A stretch of 64,000 bases of DNA from Marinomonas posidonica_A (GCF_043643765.1 NZ_JBHZSP010000012.1:62001-126000); one strand, 5' to 3'. Positions 1 through 9,533 are shown, counted from the stretch's first letter. Made by a program: numbers and translations. Notes: a model not told the origin generated them from the sequence alone.

Positions 1-225
1 GCCGGTCATGTGTTACAACGCATTATGGACATGCGCGGTGGCAAGCTTTACGACAGTCGATTTGGCAAACGAATGACCGGAGAAGGTTTGTTTGCTGACA
101 TCATTAATCAGCGCTTTCGCATCGCTCGTAAAAAGCATGGTTTGAGCGATCAGCGTCATGGTTATTTAGATTGTTCAGGGTTCAGCTTGCCACCCCAAAC
201 CGGCGATCAATTTGGATTATTTTGA
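1..225 (+). CDS. PA0069-like radical SAM protein, C-terminal end
   Basis: The reading frame is open from the first base and ends at a stop at 223-225, so only the last 74 residues are in the window. The segment IMDMRGGKLYDSRFGKRM followed by GEGLFADIINQRF resembles the C-terminus of the PA0069/SplB-like radical SAM proteins, where a similar tail follows the TIM-barrel domain. The CxxxCxxC cluster would lie upstream of the window and cannot be checked. The gene converges on the response regulator ending at 242, with a gap of only 16 bases. Confidence 0.6.
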   Translation, partial: AGHVLQRIMDMRGGKLYDSRFGKRMTGEGLFADIINQRFRIARKKHGLSDQRHGYLDCSGFSLPPQTGDQFGLF

Positions 226-241
226 GCGAAATCGGCTCAAC

Positions 242-1156
242 TTACTCGGCATTGGCTTGGATACGAAGCGCCACACCGGCTGCCGAAGTTCGATTCTCCA
301 CCCCAAGCTTTGGAAAAATCTGCTCCAGATGCTTGTTAACTGTACGCGGGCTCATGGCCAGAATCTCGCCAATCTCTCGATTGGTTTTGCCATTGGCGAT
401 CCAATGCAATACTTGTGATTCACGCTCGGTTAACGACAAACGGTTACGCAACAGTTCCGCCCCCGATAAGCGCTCCCCATCTTCCAGTTTCACCAACGCT
501 TCGCTTTGCTCCGTCATACCCAGAAACTTCAGTGTCAAAGGGTATTCTAGGTGAGATAAAGGCAAGCGGTTGCCCTCTTGCGGCGAATGATCCAGCCAAT
601 CTTTTACCAGATGGCTTAGCTGATCAGCTTGCCAATCAGGCGTGAGTCGTGCCTTAGCCATCAAAGCGTGAGTTTGTGGTGTGGCCCATGCAATACCGCC
701 TGAGCGATCAAAGGTCATCAGATTTTGCCCCATGCTGTCCAAAGCAAACTGAGCATTGTTGTTTAAACGTGCATTCGATAAATGCACCTTCATACGCGCC
801 AGCAATTCATTTGGCTGAATGGGTTTGGTGAGATAATCGACACCTCCTGCTTCCAAGCCTCGCACTATGTCATCCGTATGGTTTAAGCCAGTCATGAAGA
901 TGACTGGGATATTGGCCAACGCTGGATCTTGCTTGAGGGCTTTACAAGCCGTAAAACCGTCCATCACAGGCATGATGGCATCCATCAAAATGATGTCGGG
1001 GCGAATACGCTTAGCAATCGTTAAAGCTTGCTTTCCTTCTAAGGCAACCAGTACATCCATATGAGCTTGTTCGAGCGTATCGTGTATCAAACTTAATGCA
1101 TCAGGCGAGTCATCTACGACCAGCACTATGTCATTATTGTGATTCTCACTCTTCAT
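242..1156 (-). CDS. Response regulator, receiver plus LuxR-type HTH
   Basis: A 304-residue two-domain response regulator. The receiver domain covers about residues 10-130, with the acidic pair D15/D16, the phospho-acceptor D59 (IILMDAIMP) and the conserved lysine in YLTKPI. A linker of about 90 residues follows, then a LuxR/NarL helix-turn-helix near residues 240-300 (LTERESQVLHWIANGKTNREI). It lies 12 bases downstream of the transporter-like hybrid kinase at the end of the urt-ure block, so it is probably that kinase's output and may control urea genes. The pairing is inferred from position. CrbS/CrbR-type systems combine a transporter-like kinase with the same kind of regulator. Confidence 0.88.
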   Translation of the reverse strand: MKSENHNNDIVLVVDDSPDALSLIHDTLEQAHMDVLVALEGKQALTIAKRIRPDIILMDAIMPVMDGFTACKALKQDPALANIPVIFMTGLNHTDDIVRGLEAGGVDYLTKPIQPNELLARMKVHLSNARLNNNAQFALDSMGQNLMTFDRSGGIAWATPQTHALMAKARLTPDWQADQLSHLVKDWLDHSPQEGNRLPLSHLEYPLTLKFLGMTEQSEALVKLEDGERLSGAELLRNRLSLTERESQVLHWIANGKTNREIGEILAMSPRTVNKHLEQIFPKLGVENRTSAAGVALRIQANAE

Positions 1157-1168
1157 CAGCTGTTTATC

Positions 1169-4100
1169 TCATATACTTCGCTGTTGTAAATAGTGCGCAA
1201 TACCATCGAACTGAAAGCCCTGAAATAGCACTTCCAATTGCGCCAAATGGTGGGCATCTAATCTGTCCTCTGCGGTAATCTGGTCAAGACATTCACGCAC
1301 GCCTTTTTTGTAACCCATTTCAGCAAAAGCGATTAATTCACGAATGCTTTCATGATCTCGAATAGGCACTTCGCTGGCGACATCAAGTGTCTGTTGCTGG
1401 CTCAGTGTATCAGCTAATGGCATTAATTGATCTGCATCCTGATAGATCCACTGCACTGCTAACCAGTCTTGAATGGCTTCTAACAAATCCGTATTTTTCA
1501 CTGGTTTTACCAAGTATTGATTGAATACTCTTTGCTCATCAGGCTGGCGCTGACGTTCCTGTACATCCGCAGACAGCATAATGATAGGCACCGAATAGCC
1601 TTGTTGACGCAACACTTTAGCCAGACTTAAACCGTCCATGCCCGGCATAGACACATCCAAAATAAACAGGTCTGGAGAACTGCTTAATACGTCATTCAGA
1701 CAGCTTTCAGCATCCGGCGCTTCCTGCACATGAAAACCAAGTGGCGACAAAATATCCGATAATAAGCCACGTACGACGGGATCATCATCTACCAGCATAA
1801 TACTGCGCTGATAACCCTGATAACCTACAATACGACGATTAACGGTCAAGCTCACATCCCCTTCGCTGACCCAAGGTAACATGAGGGACACTTTAAATTC
1901 GCTGCCTTCCCCTAAGGTCGACTTGGCTTGCAAATCCCCGCCCATAATCTCCGACAAGAGCTTCACTATGGTCAGTCCCAAGCCCGTCCCCGGCAAGTTG
2001 GCAGTAGACAAATCACGTACGCGCTCAAACGGGTCAAAAATTCGCTGTAAGTGCTCTTGTTTGATACCTAATCCGCTATCACGAATCACAAACTCCGCCA
2101 CCTGGTTACGATAATTCACTTCAAATTGTACCTTGCCTTGCGGAGTGTATTTGACTGCATTAGAAAGTAGATTGATCAATATTTGTCGTAAACGTTTCTC
2201 ATCGGTCACCACATGATTGGGCAAAGGGGCCAATATTTTCGCCTGGAATTGAATGCCTTTGGCTCGCGCTTGCATAGCAAACACACTATTAAGCTCATCG
2301 ATCAGCTTCGGTAAGTTCACCGTATTACGATATAAGTCAAAGCGGCCTGCTTCTATCTTCGAGATATCTAGCAAACCTTCAATGAGATCAGCAAGATACA
2401 AACCACTTCGTTGGATAATGTCCAAGCCATTTTGATGCCCAGATGGGGTATCTTGTTTGTCTGACAACAATTGAGCATAACCAATAATGGACTGCAACGG
2501 CGTACGTAATTCGTGACTGATACCACTCAAATAACGACTTTTGGCCTCGTTTGCTTGCTCGGCTTGTTCCTTCGCCCCTTGTAATGCTCGGTCCGTTTCT
2601 TGGTGAGCCTCGATTTCTCGTGTCAGTTTTCGCGTTTGACGATTGGATTCTTTCTGTGCCACTACACGACTTTCATGTGCCAACAAAAACAGCCAGGACA
2701 ATACGCCTGACACAATTAAGAGCGTAAAAAACAACGCCCACATGGTTTCTTGCAGTAATAGAGCCTCACTGTCATTGCTGGGTGACATTTGACGATAAAT
2801 CAACATCATTAAGGCGCCGTTGATGATGTTAATCATGATCAGCAAGGAGGCAAAACGTCCCAAACGACTGCTGATGGCTTTCGCAATGCGCCTTGGCAAA
2901 AACAATTTGAGAAAATAATCACTCTGCTGAGAGATATTGGCCTTGGGCTTACAGCTGTCCAAACATCTGGAGTCCAACGAGCAACATAATGAACAGATCG
3001 GCAGCTGATAAGCCGAGCAATAACTCATGTCCTCCACTTCAAAAGTGTTCTCACAAATACCACACACTAAACTGTGACGAGGTTTTGCCGCTTCCACCAA
3101 GGGCACCAATTCCGGACTCTGTCGCGCAATGTAATACTTGCCCTTGGTCAGCCACGCAATCAATGGCACGCACACAAAACAAGTCGCAATGGAAATAAAA
3201 TGACACAAGCTCTTCGCTACCTCACCGAACAAACCGAGATAACACAATAAACCTAAGCTGGTCGCCACCAGCATAGAGCCCGTGCCCACTGGATTGATAT
3301 CATACAAATGGGCGCGCTTAAACTCCACGTCACGAGGGCTCAAGCCAAGCGGTTTATTAATCAACAAATCTGCAGACAAACTCGACAACCAACTCACCGC
3401 GCTGATGGCAAACACACTCAGAATGGCCCCAAGCGCTTGATAAATACCTAGCTCCATCAACAACAGAGCAATGGTCACATTAAACACCAGCCACACTACT
3501 CGACCTGGGTGAGAATGGGTCAACCGCGAAAAGAAATTCGACCAAGCAATGGAACCAGCATAAGCGTTGGTCAAATTGATCTTCATCTGACAAATAAACA
3601 CAAACACAGCGGCGAGAATCAATGCCGTAGACGGCGAGGTGGTTAGAAACAAAAAGATGCGCTGATACAAATACGTCGGATCGGTTGCTTGAATCGCACT
3701 GGCCCCGTCGGTGATGGCCAAATAAGCGAGAAATGACCCGAGCAACATTTTAATGGCACCAATAAACACCCAACCTGGACCCGCCAAGATAAGCCAAAAC
3801 CACCAGCGACGGCGATTGCTGGCATTCTTTTTCGGAAAAAAACGCAGATAATCCACTTGTTCGCCTATTTGCGCCATCAAGGCGAACAACACCGATGCGG
3901 CACCACCAAACAATATCCAATCAAACTGCGTCGTTTGTGGTAAATGCTGTGGGACAAACTCCGTCCAACCGGAAAAGTTCCGATACTCCTGACTCACTAC
4001 CACACCAATGGCAGCGACCTGTAACACCAACCATATCCATTGTGTGCCGTTTTGAAAGCGGCTGATGGCGCGAATACCGTGGGTCACAATAGGAATCACA

Positions 4101-4576
4101 AACAAGGCAGATAAGGCATACCCCAAGGCCAGCGGAATCCCCAATAAGACTTCAAAAGCCGACGCTAAAATGGCCGCCTCAATGGCAAAGAAAATAAAGG
4201 TAAAAGTGGCATAAATCAGCGAGGTGATGGTGGAACCAAGGTAGCCAAAACCTGCTCCGCGAGTGAGCAAATCTATGTCTAAACCATGTTTTGCCGAATA
4301 ATAGGCAATCGGAAAACCGGTAACAAAGAACACCGCTAGCACCACCAAAATGGCCGCTACCGCATTGGTAAAGCCATAACCTAGGGTGATCACGGCGGCC
4401 AGCCCCTCTAGCGCCAAAAAAGCGGCGGCTCCCAATGCGGTATGCCCCACCCTTTCGATGCTCATGGTATGACCTTGCTTCGCGGTATATCGCAACGCAT
4501 AGTCTTCTAGTGTTTGGTCAGCGACCCACTTGTTGTAGTGTCGCCGTACCTTATAGATTTTCTGTGTGGCGGCCAT
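1169..4576 (-). CDS. Hybrid histidine kinase with NCS1-like permease sensor domain
   Basis: A membrane sensor of about 1135 residues. Residues 1-480 form a multi-pass domain resembling NCS1 nucleobase/cation symporters. A cysteine-rich segment near 505-545 (CGICENTF, CSAYQLPICSLCCS) may bind metal. Two more membrane helices and a short coiled coil follow. The kinase core has H-box SHELRTP (His near 687) and an ATPase domain with DSGLGIK and GTGLGLTIV. A receiver with phospho-acceptor near D973 (ILDVSMPGMDG) and a C-terminal extension, possibly an Hpt remnant, complete it. The start at 4576 gives a MAATQKIYKVRR terminus typical of the family. An ATG at 4621 would overlap the preceding gene. 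The context suggests sensing of urea or a related nitrogen compound. Confidence 0.85.
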   Translation of the reverse strand: MAATQKIYKVRRHYNKWVADQTLEDYALRYTAKQGHTMSIERVGHTALGAAAFLALEGLAAVITLGYGFTNAVAAILVVLAVFFVTGFPIAYYSAKHGLDIDLLTRGAGFGYLGSTITSLIYATFTFIFFAIEAAILASAFEVLLGIPLALGYALSALFVIPIVTHGIRAISRFQNGTQWIWLVLQVAAIGVVVSQEYRNFSGWTEFVPQHLPQTTQFDWILFGGAASVLFALMAQIGEQVDYLRFFPKKNASNRRRWWFWLILAGPGWVFIGAIKMLLGSFLAYLAITDGASAIQATDPTYLYQRIFLFLTTSPSTALILAAVFVFICQMKINLTNAYAGSIAWSNFFSRLTHSHPGRVVWLVFNVTIALLLMELGIYQALGAILSVFAISAVSWLSSLSADLLINKPLGLSPRDVEFKRAHLYDINPVGTGSMLVATSLGLLCYLGLFGEVAKSLCHFISIATCFVCVPLIAWLTKGKYYIARQSPELVPLVEAAKPRHSLVCGICENTFEVEDMSYCSAYQLPICSLCCSLDSRCLDSCKPKANISQQSDYFLKLFLPRRIAKAISSRLGRFASLLIMINIINGALMMLIYRQMSPSNDSEALLLQETMWALFFTLLIVSGVLSWLFLLAHESRVVAQKESNRQTRKLTREIEAHQETDRALQGAKEQAEQANEAKSRYLSGISHELRTPLQSIIGYAQLLSDKQDTPSGHQNGLDIIQRSGLYLADLIEGLLDISKIEAGRFDLYRNTVNLPKLIDELNSVFAMQARAKGIQFQAKILAPLPNHVVTDEKRLRQILINLLSNAVKYTPQGKVQFEVNYRNQVAEFVIRDSGLGIKQEHLQRIFDPFERVRDLSTANLPGTGLGLTIVKLLSEIMGGDLQAKSTLGEGSEFKVSLMLPWVSEGDVSLTVNRRIVGYQGYQRSIMLVDDDPVVRGLLSDILSPLGFHVQEAPDAESCLNDVLSSSPDLFILDVSMPGMDGLSLAKVLRQQGYSVPIIMLSADVQERQRQPDEQRVFNQYLVKPVKNTDLLEAIQDWLAVQWIYQDADQLMPLADTLSQQQTLDVASEVPIRDHESIRELIAFAEMGYKKGVRECLDQITAEDRLDAHHLAQLEVLFQGFQFDGIAHYLQQRSI

Positions 4577-4586
4577 ATTAGCTGCG

Positions 4587-5171
4587 TTAGAAAATGGCCA
4601 GTGCCATACCGGCACCCGCAATCATACCGCCTAGCACTTGATTCATAGTTTGCACACCTTGCTGCTGGAACCAGCGCCCCATAAGAATGCCAAGGCCTTG
4701 AATACTCGCCGTTGCCAACATAAACCCTAGGCTATAAGACCAAGCTGAAGCGGTGGCTGGCATTTCCAAACCATGCGCGGCACCATGGAAAGTTGCAAAG
4801 CCCGCCGTCAACAAGAGACTCGACCAAAGAGGTACATGCTTTGCTGCAATCAATAGCGTGCCAAATACCATCACCGACAAGACAATGCCTTGCTCAATGA
4901 ATGGCAAGGTCACGCCTATGTAAGCCAATACTCCACCGCCTAACATCAGTGCTATAAAAGACAGAGGCATCGCCCACAACGCGCGGCCCCCCATGTTTGC
5001 CGCCCAAACGCCCACGGCAAACATGGCCAATAAGTGATCCAAGCCAGTAAAAGGATGCGCAAAGCCTGCTAATCCCGCCATACCTTCGCCATGACCAGGA
5101 TGCGCCACACTAAGAGAGGAAAACACAGCCAAGAATAGAGCCACACAGGATTTCGAGATTCGATATTTCAT
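4587..5171 (-). CDS. HupE/UreJ family nickel permease
   Basis: An integral membrane protein of about 194 residues with an N-terminal signal segment, then HPGHGEGMAGLAGFAHPFTGLD, the histidine-rich signature of HupE/UreJ, and about six hydrophobic helices. Family members move Ni2+ across the membrane for urease or hydrogenase maturation. The start is set at the ATG at 5171, because the upstream extension of the frame runs into ureG and reads as non-signal sequence. With this start it begins 13 bases after the ureG stop. Its place next to ureG supports nickel supply to urease. The name hupE or ureJ depends on nomenclature. Confidence 0.88.
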   Translation of the reverse strand: MKYRISKSCVALFLAVFSSLSVAHPGHGEGMAGLAGFAHPFTGLDHLLAMFAVGVWAANMGGRALWAMPLSFIALMLGGGVLAYIGVTLPFIEQGIVLSVMVFGTLLIAAKHVPLWSSLLLTAGFATFHGAAHGLEMPATASAWSYSLGFMLATASIQGLGILMGRWFQQQGVQTMNQVLGGMIAGAGMALAIF

Positions 5172-5184
5172 ACTATTTCTCCGA

Positions 5185-5832
5185 TTACACAACGGCTTTG
5201 GCAGGTGGCAAGCTTTTCGCTTCCAGCATGCCTTCTGAGACGATAAATTGAATGATGTCATCCAAACCTTGTGCTGCTTTCAAATTTGAAAAGACAAAAG
5301 GACGCGAACCGCGCTGCGCTTTGGCATCTTGATCCATCACCTCTAAAGAGGCACCGACAAGGGGCGCTAAATCGATCTTATTAATGATCAAAAGATCCGA
5401 CTTAGTAATGCCCGGGCCACCTTTACGAGGAATTTTGTCTCCCGCCGAGACATCAATCACATAAATGGTTAAATCAGATAATTCTGGGCTAAACGTGGCG
5501 CTCAAATTGTCCCCGCCCGATTCCACAAACACCACGTCCAGCTCACCGTGACGCTCGACCAATTCATCAATGGCAGCAAGATTCATCGAAGCATCTTCAC
5601 GAATCGCCGTATGCGGACAACCACCCGTTTCCACCCCGATGATACGATCCGCTTCTAGGGCTTCATGGCGCGTCAAAAATTTCGCGTCTTCTTGTGTATA
5701 AATATCATTAGTTACCACGGCGATCTGGTAATGCTCACGCATGGCAGAACACAAAGAACGCAGTAAAGCGGTTTTTCCTGACCCAACAGGACCACCTACG
5801 CCCACCCGCAGAGTTTGTTTTGGTTTTGTCAT
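5185..5832 (-). CDS. ureG: Urease accessory GTPase UreG
   Basis: A SIMIBI-class GTPase of 215 residues, the usual length. The P-loop GPVGSGKT is at residues 14-21, and the metal-binding CPH motif is in ETGGCPHTAIREDASMN. Also visible are VFVESGGDNL (switch region) and NKIDLAP (guanine specificity). With UreD, UreF and UreE it delivers Ni2+ to the carbamylated lysine of UreC in a GTP-dependent step. It lies between ureF (82 bases upstream) and the nickel permease. Confidence 0.97.
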   Translation of the reverse strand: MTKPKQTLRVGVGGPVGSGKTALLRSLCSAMREHYQIAVVTNDIYTQEDAKFLTRHEALEADRIIGVETGGCPHTAIREDASMNLAAIDELVERHGELDVVFVESGGDNLSATFSPELSDLTIYVIDVSAGDKIPRKGGPGITKSDLLIINKIDLAPLVGASLEVMDQDAKAQRGSRPFVFSNLKAAQGLDDIIQFIVSEGMLEAKSLPPAKAVV

Positions 5833-5914
5833 AAAATACGTCCTCTTTTGTGTGCTTATCTGTGCGCTTTTTTATAGAAACGGCGCCTTTGTTTAACGCT
5901 TAAAAAATCACCGA

Positions 5915-6592
5915 TTACGAGCGAAACAGCCGTGTATACTGGGTTTCGTGCAAGCTACTGGCGATGGCCAGAGCCGGTAAACCAGCCCCTATATCATCTT
6001 CCTCTAGATTTTTTGCTATCTGAATGGCCTCAGAGATCACGGGTTGTAACTCACCCAATAATTGTTGCGCTTGCGTTTGCCCCAGCGGCACCAACTTAGT
6101 GGCCGCAGCAATCTGGTTTTCCAGCCAAGACCAAGTAAAGCCCAAGGCAGCAGTTTCAAACTCGATTTGCCAATGACACGCCGCCACCGCAAACAAGATG
6201 ACAAAGCTAACCTCTTCAATGCGCTGAAACGGTGTCGCCATGTCTAGACTGCGCATCAAACGTGCTAAAGCTTCTCCCATGGCCGTATCGTTTAATCTCA
6301 GCTCTTTGGTCTCGCGGCACGCTAACACCAGATCGTTCAAAGCCACCAGCTTCGCTTCATCTTGTTCATAGCAAGCCGCCATGGCCAAACGCAAAATGGG
6401 TAAGTCCACCTGAGCAAAAGATTGCAACAACTGGACTTGTGTCCAATCCGCCACGTCGGCTTGCTTGCTCAACCAGCCTTTCTCAATGGCGTATTCCAAA
6501 CCTTGAGAAAAAGCATACCCACCCACAGGCAAGCTGACACTGCTTAACTGCAGCAAGCGCAGCAAGGACTGATCAGTGGTGGTGATGACCAT
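5915..6592 (-). CDS. ureF: Urease accessory protein UreF
   Basis: A helical protein of about 225 residues with the family opening LLQLSSVSLPVGGYAFSQGL and the conserved tail region GAGLPALAIASSLHETQYTRLFRS. UreF bridges UreD and UreG in the urease activation complex and is thought to gate GTP hydrolysis. The chosen start is the ATG at 6592, which overlaps the end of ureE by 20 bases in another frame, a layout common in ure operons. The longer frame (to 6634) would add 14 non-conserved residues. Confidence 0.94.
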   Translation of the reverse strand: MVITTTDQSLLRLLQLSSVSLPVGGYAFSQGLEYAIEKGWLSKQADVADWTQVQLLQSFAQVDLPILRLAMAACYEQDEAKLVALNDLVLACRETKELRLNDTAMGEALARLMRSLDMATPFQRIEEVSFVILFAVAACHWQIEFETAALGFTWSWLENQIAAATKLVPLGQTQAQQLLGELQPVISEAIQIAKNLEEDDIGAGLPALAIASSLHETQYTRLFRS

Positions 6593-7013
6593 GACTGTAA
6601 GCTCCAGATTCTGGATTAAACACCGCTTCTTCATGGCTAACCACTAAGCCCAATAAATGCAGCATGTCTTCTAATACATGATCCGGCTTAATGCGTAACC
6701 AACGCTCGCCCACTTCCACTTTAGTGTGGCGATTGCCTAGGTGATAACAGGCTTTGGAAAATACCGTCCAATTGTCACAACTGGCATGGGCAACAGCTTC
6801 TAATCCACCTTCCACTTTAATGATCTTGCCACACTCAGAACGCAAAAATTCCCCGACCAATAAAGGTTTACCCCGCTCCAAAAAGACTCGAACAGTGTCA
6901 CCATTGGCAGCCGTTAACTTCAGGCGACCACGCTCACGCTGCTCAGCATCCAAGGTGACTGTGGTAAACACCGGGTCATGGCAATGAGTGCCTAAACGTG
7001 TATAAATATCCAA
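6573..7013 (-). CDS. ureE: Urease accessory nickel metallochaperone UreE
   Basis: A 146-residue protein with the UreE N-terminal peptide-binding-like domain (TLDAEQRERGRLKL), the metal-binding domain with GNRHTKVEV, and a C-terminal histidine tail ending SHGHHHH. The tail is short compared with the long His-rich tails of some enterobacterial UreE. UreE carries Ni2+ to UreG. It is the first gene after the repeat array and sequence gap that separate it from ureC, so its transcription from the upstream operon cannot be confirmed. Confidence 0.95.
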   Translation of the reverse strand: MDIYTRLGTHCHDPVFTTVTLDAEQRERGRLKLTAANGDTVRVFLERGKPLLVGEFLRSECGKIIKVEGGLEAVAHASCDNWTVFSKACYHLGNRHTKVEVGERWLRIKPDHVLEDMLHLLGLVVSHEEAVFNPESGAYSHGHHHH

Positions 7014-7488
7014 ATTCCTCTCCTATTAAACCCCACCCTAGCCCTCCCCTTTAAAAGGGGAGGGAACAGTTTGAGCGCCTCCCCTCAACAAAGGGAGGAA
7101 AACTATCTTACCCCTCCCCCTCNNNNNNNNNNNNNNNNNNNNNNNNNNNNNNNNNNNNNNNNNNNNNNNNNNNNNNNNNNNNNNNNNNNNNNNNNNNNNN
7201 NNNNNNNNNNNNNNNNNNNNNNTTAACAAGGGAGGGAAACTATCTTGCCCCTCCCCCTCTTAACAAGGGAGGGAAACTATCTTGCCCCTCCCCCTCTTAA
7301 CAAGGGAGGGAAACTATCTTGCCCCTCCCCCTCTTAGCAAGAGAGGGAAACTATCTTGCCCCTCCCCCTTTTAACAAGGGAGGGAAACTATCTTGCCCCT
7401 CCCCCTTAACAAGGGGGAGGCTGGGAGGGGGTAGCAAACTTACTGTTACCCAAACACTTCACACTTTCCACCCTTTAAAGGGAGAGAG
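7014..7488. repeat. Intergenic tandem array of about 37-bp GC-rich units with N gap
   Basis: This 475-base stretch between ureC and ureE holds no gene. A 37-base unit (start TTAACAAGGGAGGGAAAC, end CCCCTCCCCCTC) occurs five times head to tail at 7223-7407. A variant copy lies at 7085-7122 before the gap, and a degenerate one at 7408-7432. An inverted repeat CCCTCCCCTTT/AAAGGGGAGGG is at 7042-7064. There are no spacers, so it is not a CRISPR array. Direct copies of a G/C-strand-biased unit suggest an intergenic repeat family that expanded by slippage. Confidence 0.85.
7123..7222. other. Assembly gap, 100 N
   Basis: A run of exactly 100 N, the usual placeholder for a gap of unknown size. The same 37-base repeat flanks both sides, so the assembler probably collapsed or failed to cross a longer array. 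The true length and copy number are unknown. Confidence 0.95.
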
Positions 7489-9195
7489 TCAAAACAAGTT
7501 ATACAACTGTGCTAAAGGCAGTTCTTTGGCCGGTTCACAAGTCAGTAACTCGCCATCCGCCCTGACTTCATAAGTCTGGGGATCCACAGTAATCTCTGGC
7601 ATCCAGTCATTGTGAACCATGTCAGATTTACCTATATTGCGAGTGTTTTTACAGGCCACTAAAGTACGCTCTAATCCCAAACTTTGCTTAATGCCATTGT
7701 CTAATGAGGCCTGTGATACAAAGGTCACCGAGGTGGCCGCACTGGCCTTACCAAAGGAGCCAAACATAGGGCGATAATGCACAGGCTGTGGCGTAGGTAT
7801 CGATGCATTAGGGTCGCCCATGGGAGCATTGGCAATCATGCCGCCCTTAATAATCAAAGAAGGTTTAACCGCAAAAAAGGCCGGCTTCCACAATACCAAG
7901 TCCGCCAATTTGCCCGCCTCAATGGAACCCACTTCATGACTAACGCCATGCGCAATCGCTGGGTTAATGGTGTATTTGGCGATATAACGCTTAGCACGGA
8001 AGTTGTCTGCACCCAGCTCAGCATCTTCTGGTAACAAGCCGAATTGCTGCTTCATTTTGTGCGCCGTCTGCCAAGTTCGAGTGACCACTTCACCCACTCG
8101 TCCCATGGCTTGTGAATCGGATGAGATCATGGAGAAAGCACCACGATCATGGAAAATGTCTTCTGCGGCAATGGTTTCCTTACGGATACGAGAGTCAGCA
8201 AAAGCCACATCTTCAGGGATATTACTGTCTAGATGATGACACACCATCAACATGTCCAGATGTTCATCGACTGTATTATGGGTGTAAGGACGAGTTGGGT
8301 TGGTCGAAGATGGCAGCACATTGGCGTGCCCTGCTGCACGAATGATGTCTGGCGCATGACCACCACCCGCTCCTTCCGTATGATAAGTGTGAATCACTCT
8401 GTCTTTAAAGGCACTCAAGGTACTGTCAACAAAGCCAGATTCGTTCAAGGTATCGGTATGAATCGCTACCTGTACATCGTATTTTTCCGCGACCGACAAA
8501 CAACAATCGATAGACGCAGGTGTGGTGCCCCAATCTTCGTGTAATTTCAAGCCACAAGCGCCAGCTTCCAATTGCTCCTCAAGGGCCTCAGGTAAGCTGG
8601 CATTGCCCTTTCCTAAGAAGCCCAAATTCATTGGCATACTGTCGGTGGCTTGCAGCATTTTGCCCAAATACCAAGGCCCCGGCGTACAGGTAGTGGCATT
8701 GGTGCCCGTCGCCGGCCCCGTGCCACCACCTATCATGGTGGTCACACCTGAGGTAAGGGCTTCTTCAATTTGTTGCGGACAAATAAAGTGAATGTGCGCG
8801 TCGATACCGCCCGCGGTGAGAATAGAACCTTCCCCAGCAATGACTTCAGTACCTGGGCCAATGACAATGTCCACATTATCTTGTACATCTGGGTTACCGG
8901 CTTTACCCACTTTGAAGATACGGCCGTTTTTGACCCCAACATCGCCTTTGACTATGCCCCAATGATCCAGTACCAAGGCATTGGTAATCACCAAATCAAC
9001 GGCGACCTCATTGGTCAACTGACTTTGCCCCATACCATCACGAATGACCTTGCCACCACCAAATTTCACTTCATCCCCATAGGTAGTGAAGTCCTGCTCC
9101 ACTTGAATCCATAAGTCGGTGTCGCCTAAACGCACTCTGTCGCCAGTGGTCGGGCCAAACATTTGTGAGTAACTTTGTCGGTCCATGTTTGCCAT
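7489..9195 (-). CDS. ureC: Urease subunit alpha, UreC
   Basis: The 568-residue catalytic subunit, full length. The nickel ligands are in GGIDAHIHF (H134, H136), the carbamylated lysine is K217 in GLKLHEDWG, and further ligands are in VAIHTDTLN and HTEGAGGGHAPD. The flap cysteine and catalytic histidine are in MVCHHLDSNIPED. Numbering matches the classical Klebsiella enzyme. It hydrolyses urea to ammonia and carbamate. Its start codon shares a base with the ureB stop (9195). The frame is intact despite the repeat array directly downstream. Confidence 0.98.
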   Translation of the reverse strand: MANMDRQSYSQMFGPTTGDRVRLGDTDLWIQVEQDFTTYGDEVKFGGGKVIRDGMGQSQLTNEVAVDLVITNALVLDHWGIVKGDVGVKNGRIFKVGKAGNPDVQDNVDIVIGPGTEVIAGEGSILTAGGIDAHIHFICPQQIEEALTSGVTTMIGGGTGPATGTNATTCTPGPWYLGKMLQATDSMPMNLGFLGKGNASLPEALEEQLEAGACGLKLHEDWGTTPASIDCCLSVAEKYDVQVAIHTDTLNESGFVDSTLSAFKDRVIHTYHTEGAGGGHAPDIIRAAGHANVLPSSTNPTRPYTHNTVDEHLDMLMVCHHLDSNIPEDVAFADSRIRKETIAAEDIFHDRGAFSMISSDSQAMGRVGEVVTRTWQTAHKMKQQFGLLPEDAELGADNFRAKRYIAKYTINPAIAHGVSHEVGSIEAGKLADLVLWKPAFFAVKPSLIIKGGMIANAPMGDPNASIPTPQPVHYRPMFGSFGKASAATSVTFVSQASLDNGIKQSLGLERTLVACKNTRNIGKSDMVHNDWMPEITVDPQTYEVRADGELLTCEPAKELPLAQLYNLF

Positions 9196-9518
9196 CAGTC
9201 TGTCTCCTCGGTCGCCAGTTTGCCCATCACCTCACCACGAAAACCGTAAATGCTGTTGTTGCCAGCGTAGGCCACCAGTTCCACTTCTCGTCCTTGACCG
9301 GGTTCGAAGCGCACCGCCGTCCCGGAAGCAATATTAAGGCGATAGCCTTTGGTGACAGGTCGATCAAAGACTAACGCTGGATTCACTTCATAAAAATGAT
9401 AGTGGGAGCCGATTTGTACTGGGCGATCACCGGTGTTTTCCACTCGAACGCTCAAGGTTTTACGTCCTTGATTCAGAACAATGTCGCCTTCGCTAACCTG
9501 TATTTCTCCTGGAATCAT
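9195..9518 (-). CDS. ureB: Urease subunit beta, UreB
   Basis: A 107-residue subunit with the hallmark opening MIPGEIQV, NTGDRPVQIGSHYHFYEVN and GTAVRFEPGQ. Its length is normal for separate beta subunits in three-subunit bacterial ureases. It packs around UreC in the (abc)3 trimer. It lies between ureA (15 bases upstream) and ureC (one shared base). Confidence 0.97.
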   Translation of the reverse strand: MIPGEIQVSEGDIVLNQGRKTLSVRVENTGDRPVQIGSHYHFYEVNPALVFDRPVTKGYRLNIASGTAVRFEPGQGREVELVAYAGNNSIYGFRGEVMGKLATEETD

Positions 9519-9533
9519 CTTGCTTCTCCCCAG

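Noticed and set aside
7038..7229. Minus-strand reading frame across the N gap
   Set aside because: Most of it is unknown bases and the remaining codons come from the repeat array.
7014..7488. CRISPR-like array between ureC and ureE
   Set aside because: The repeats are directly contiguous with no unique spacers, and no cas genes are near.
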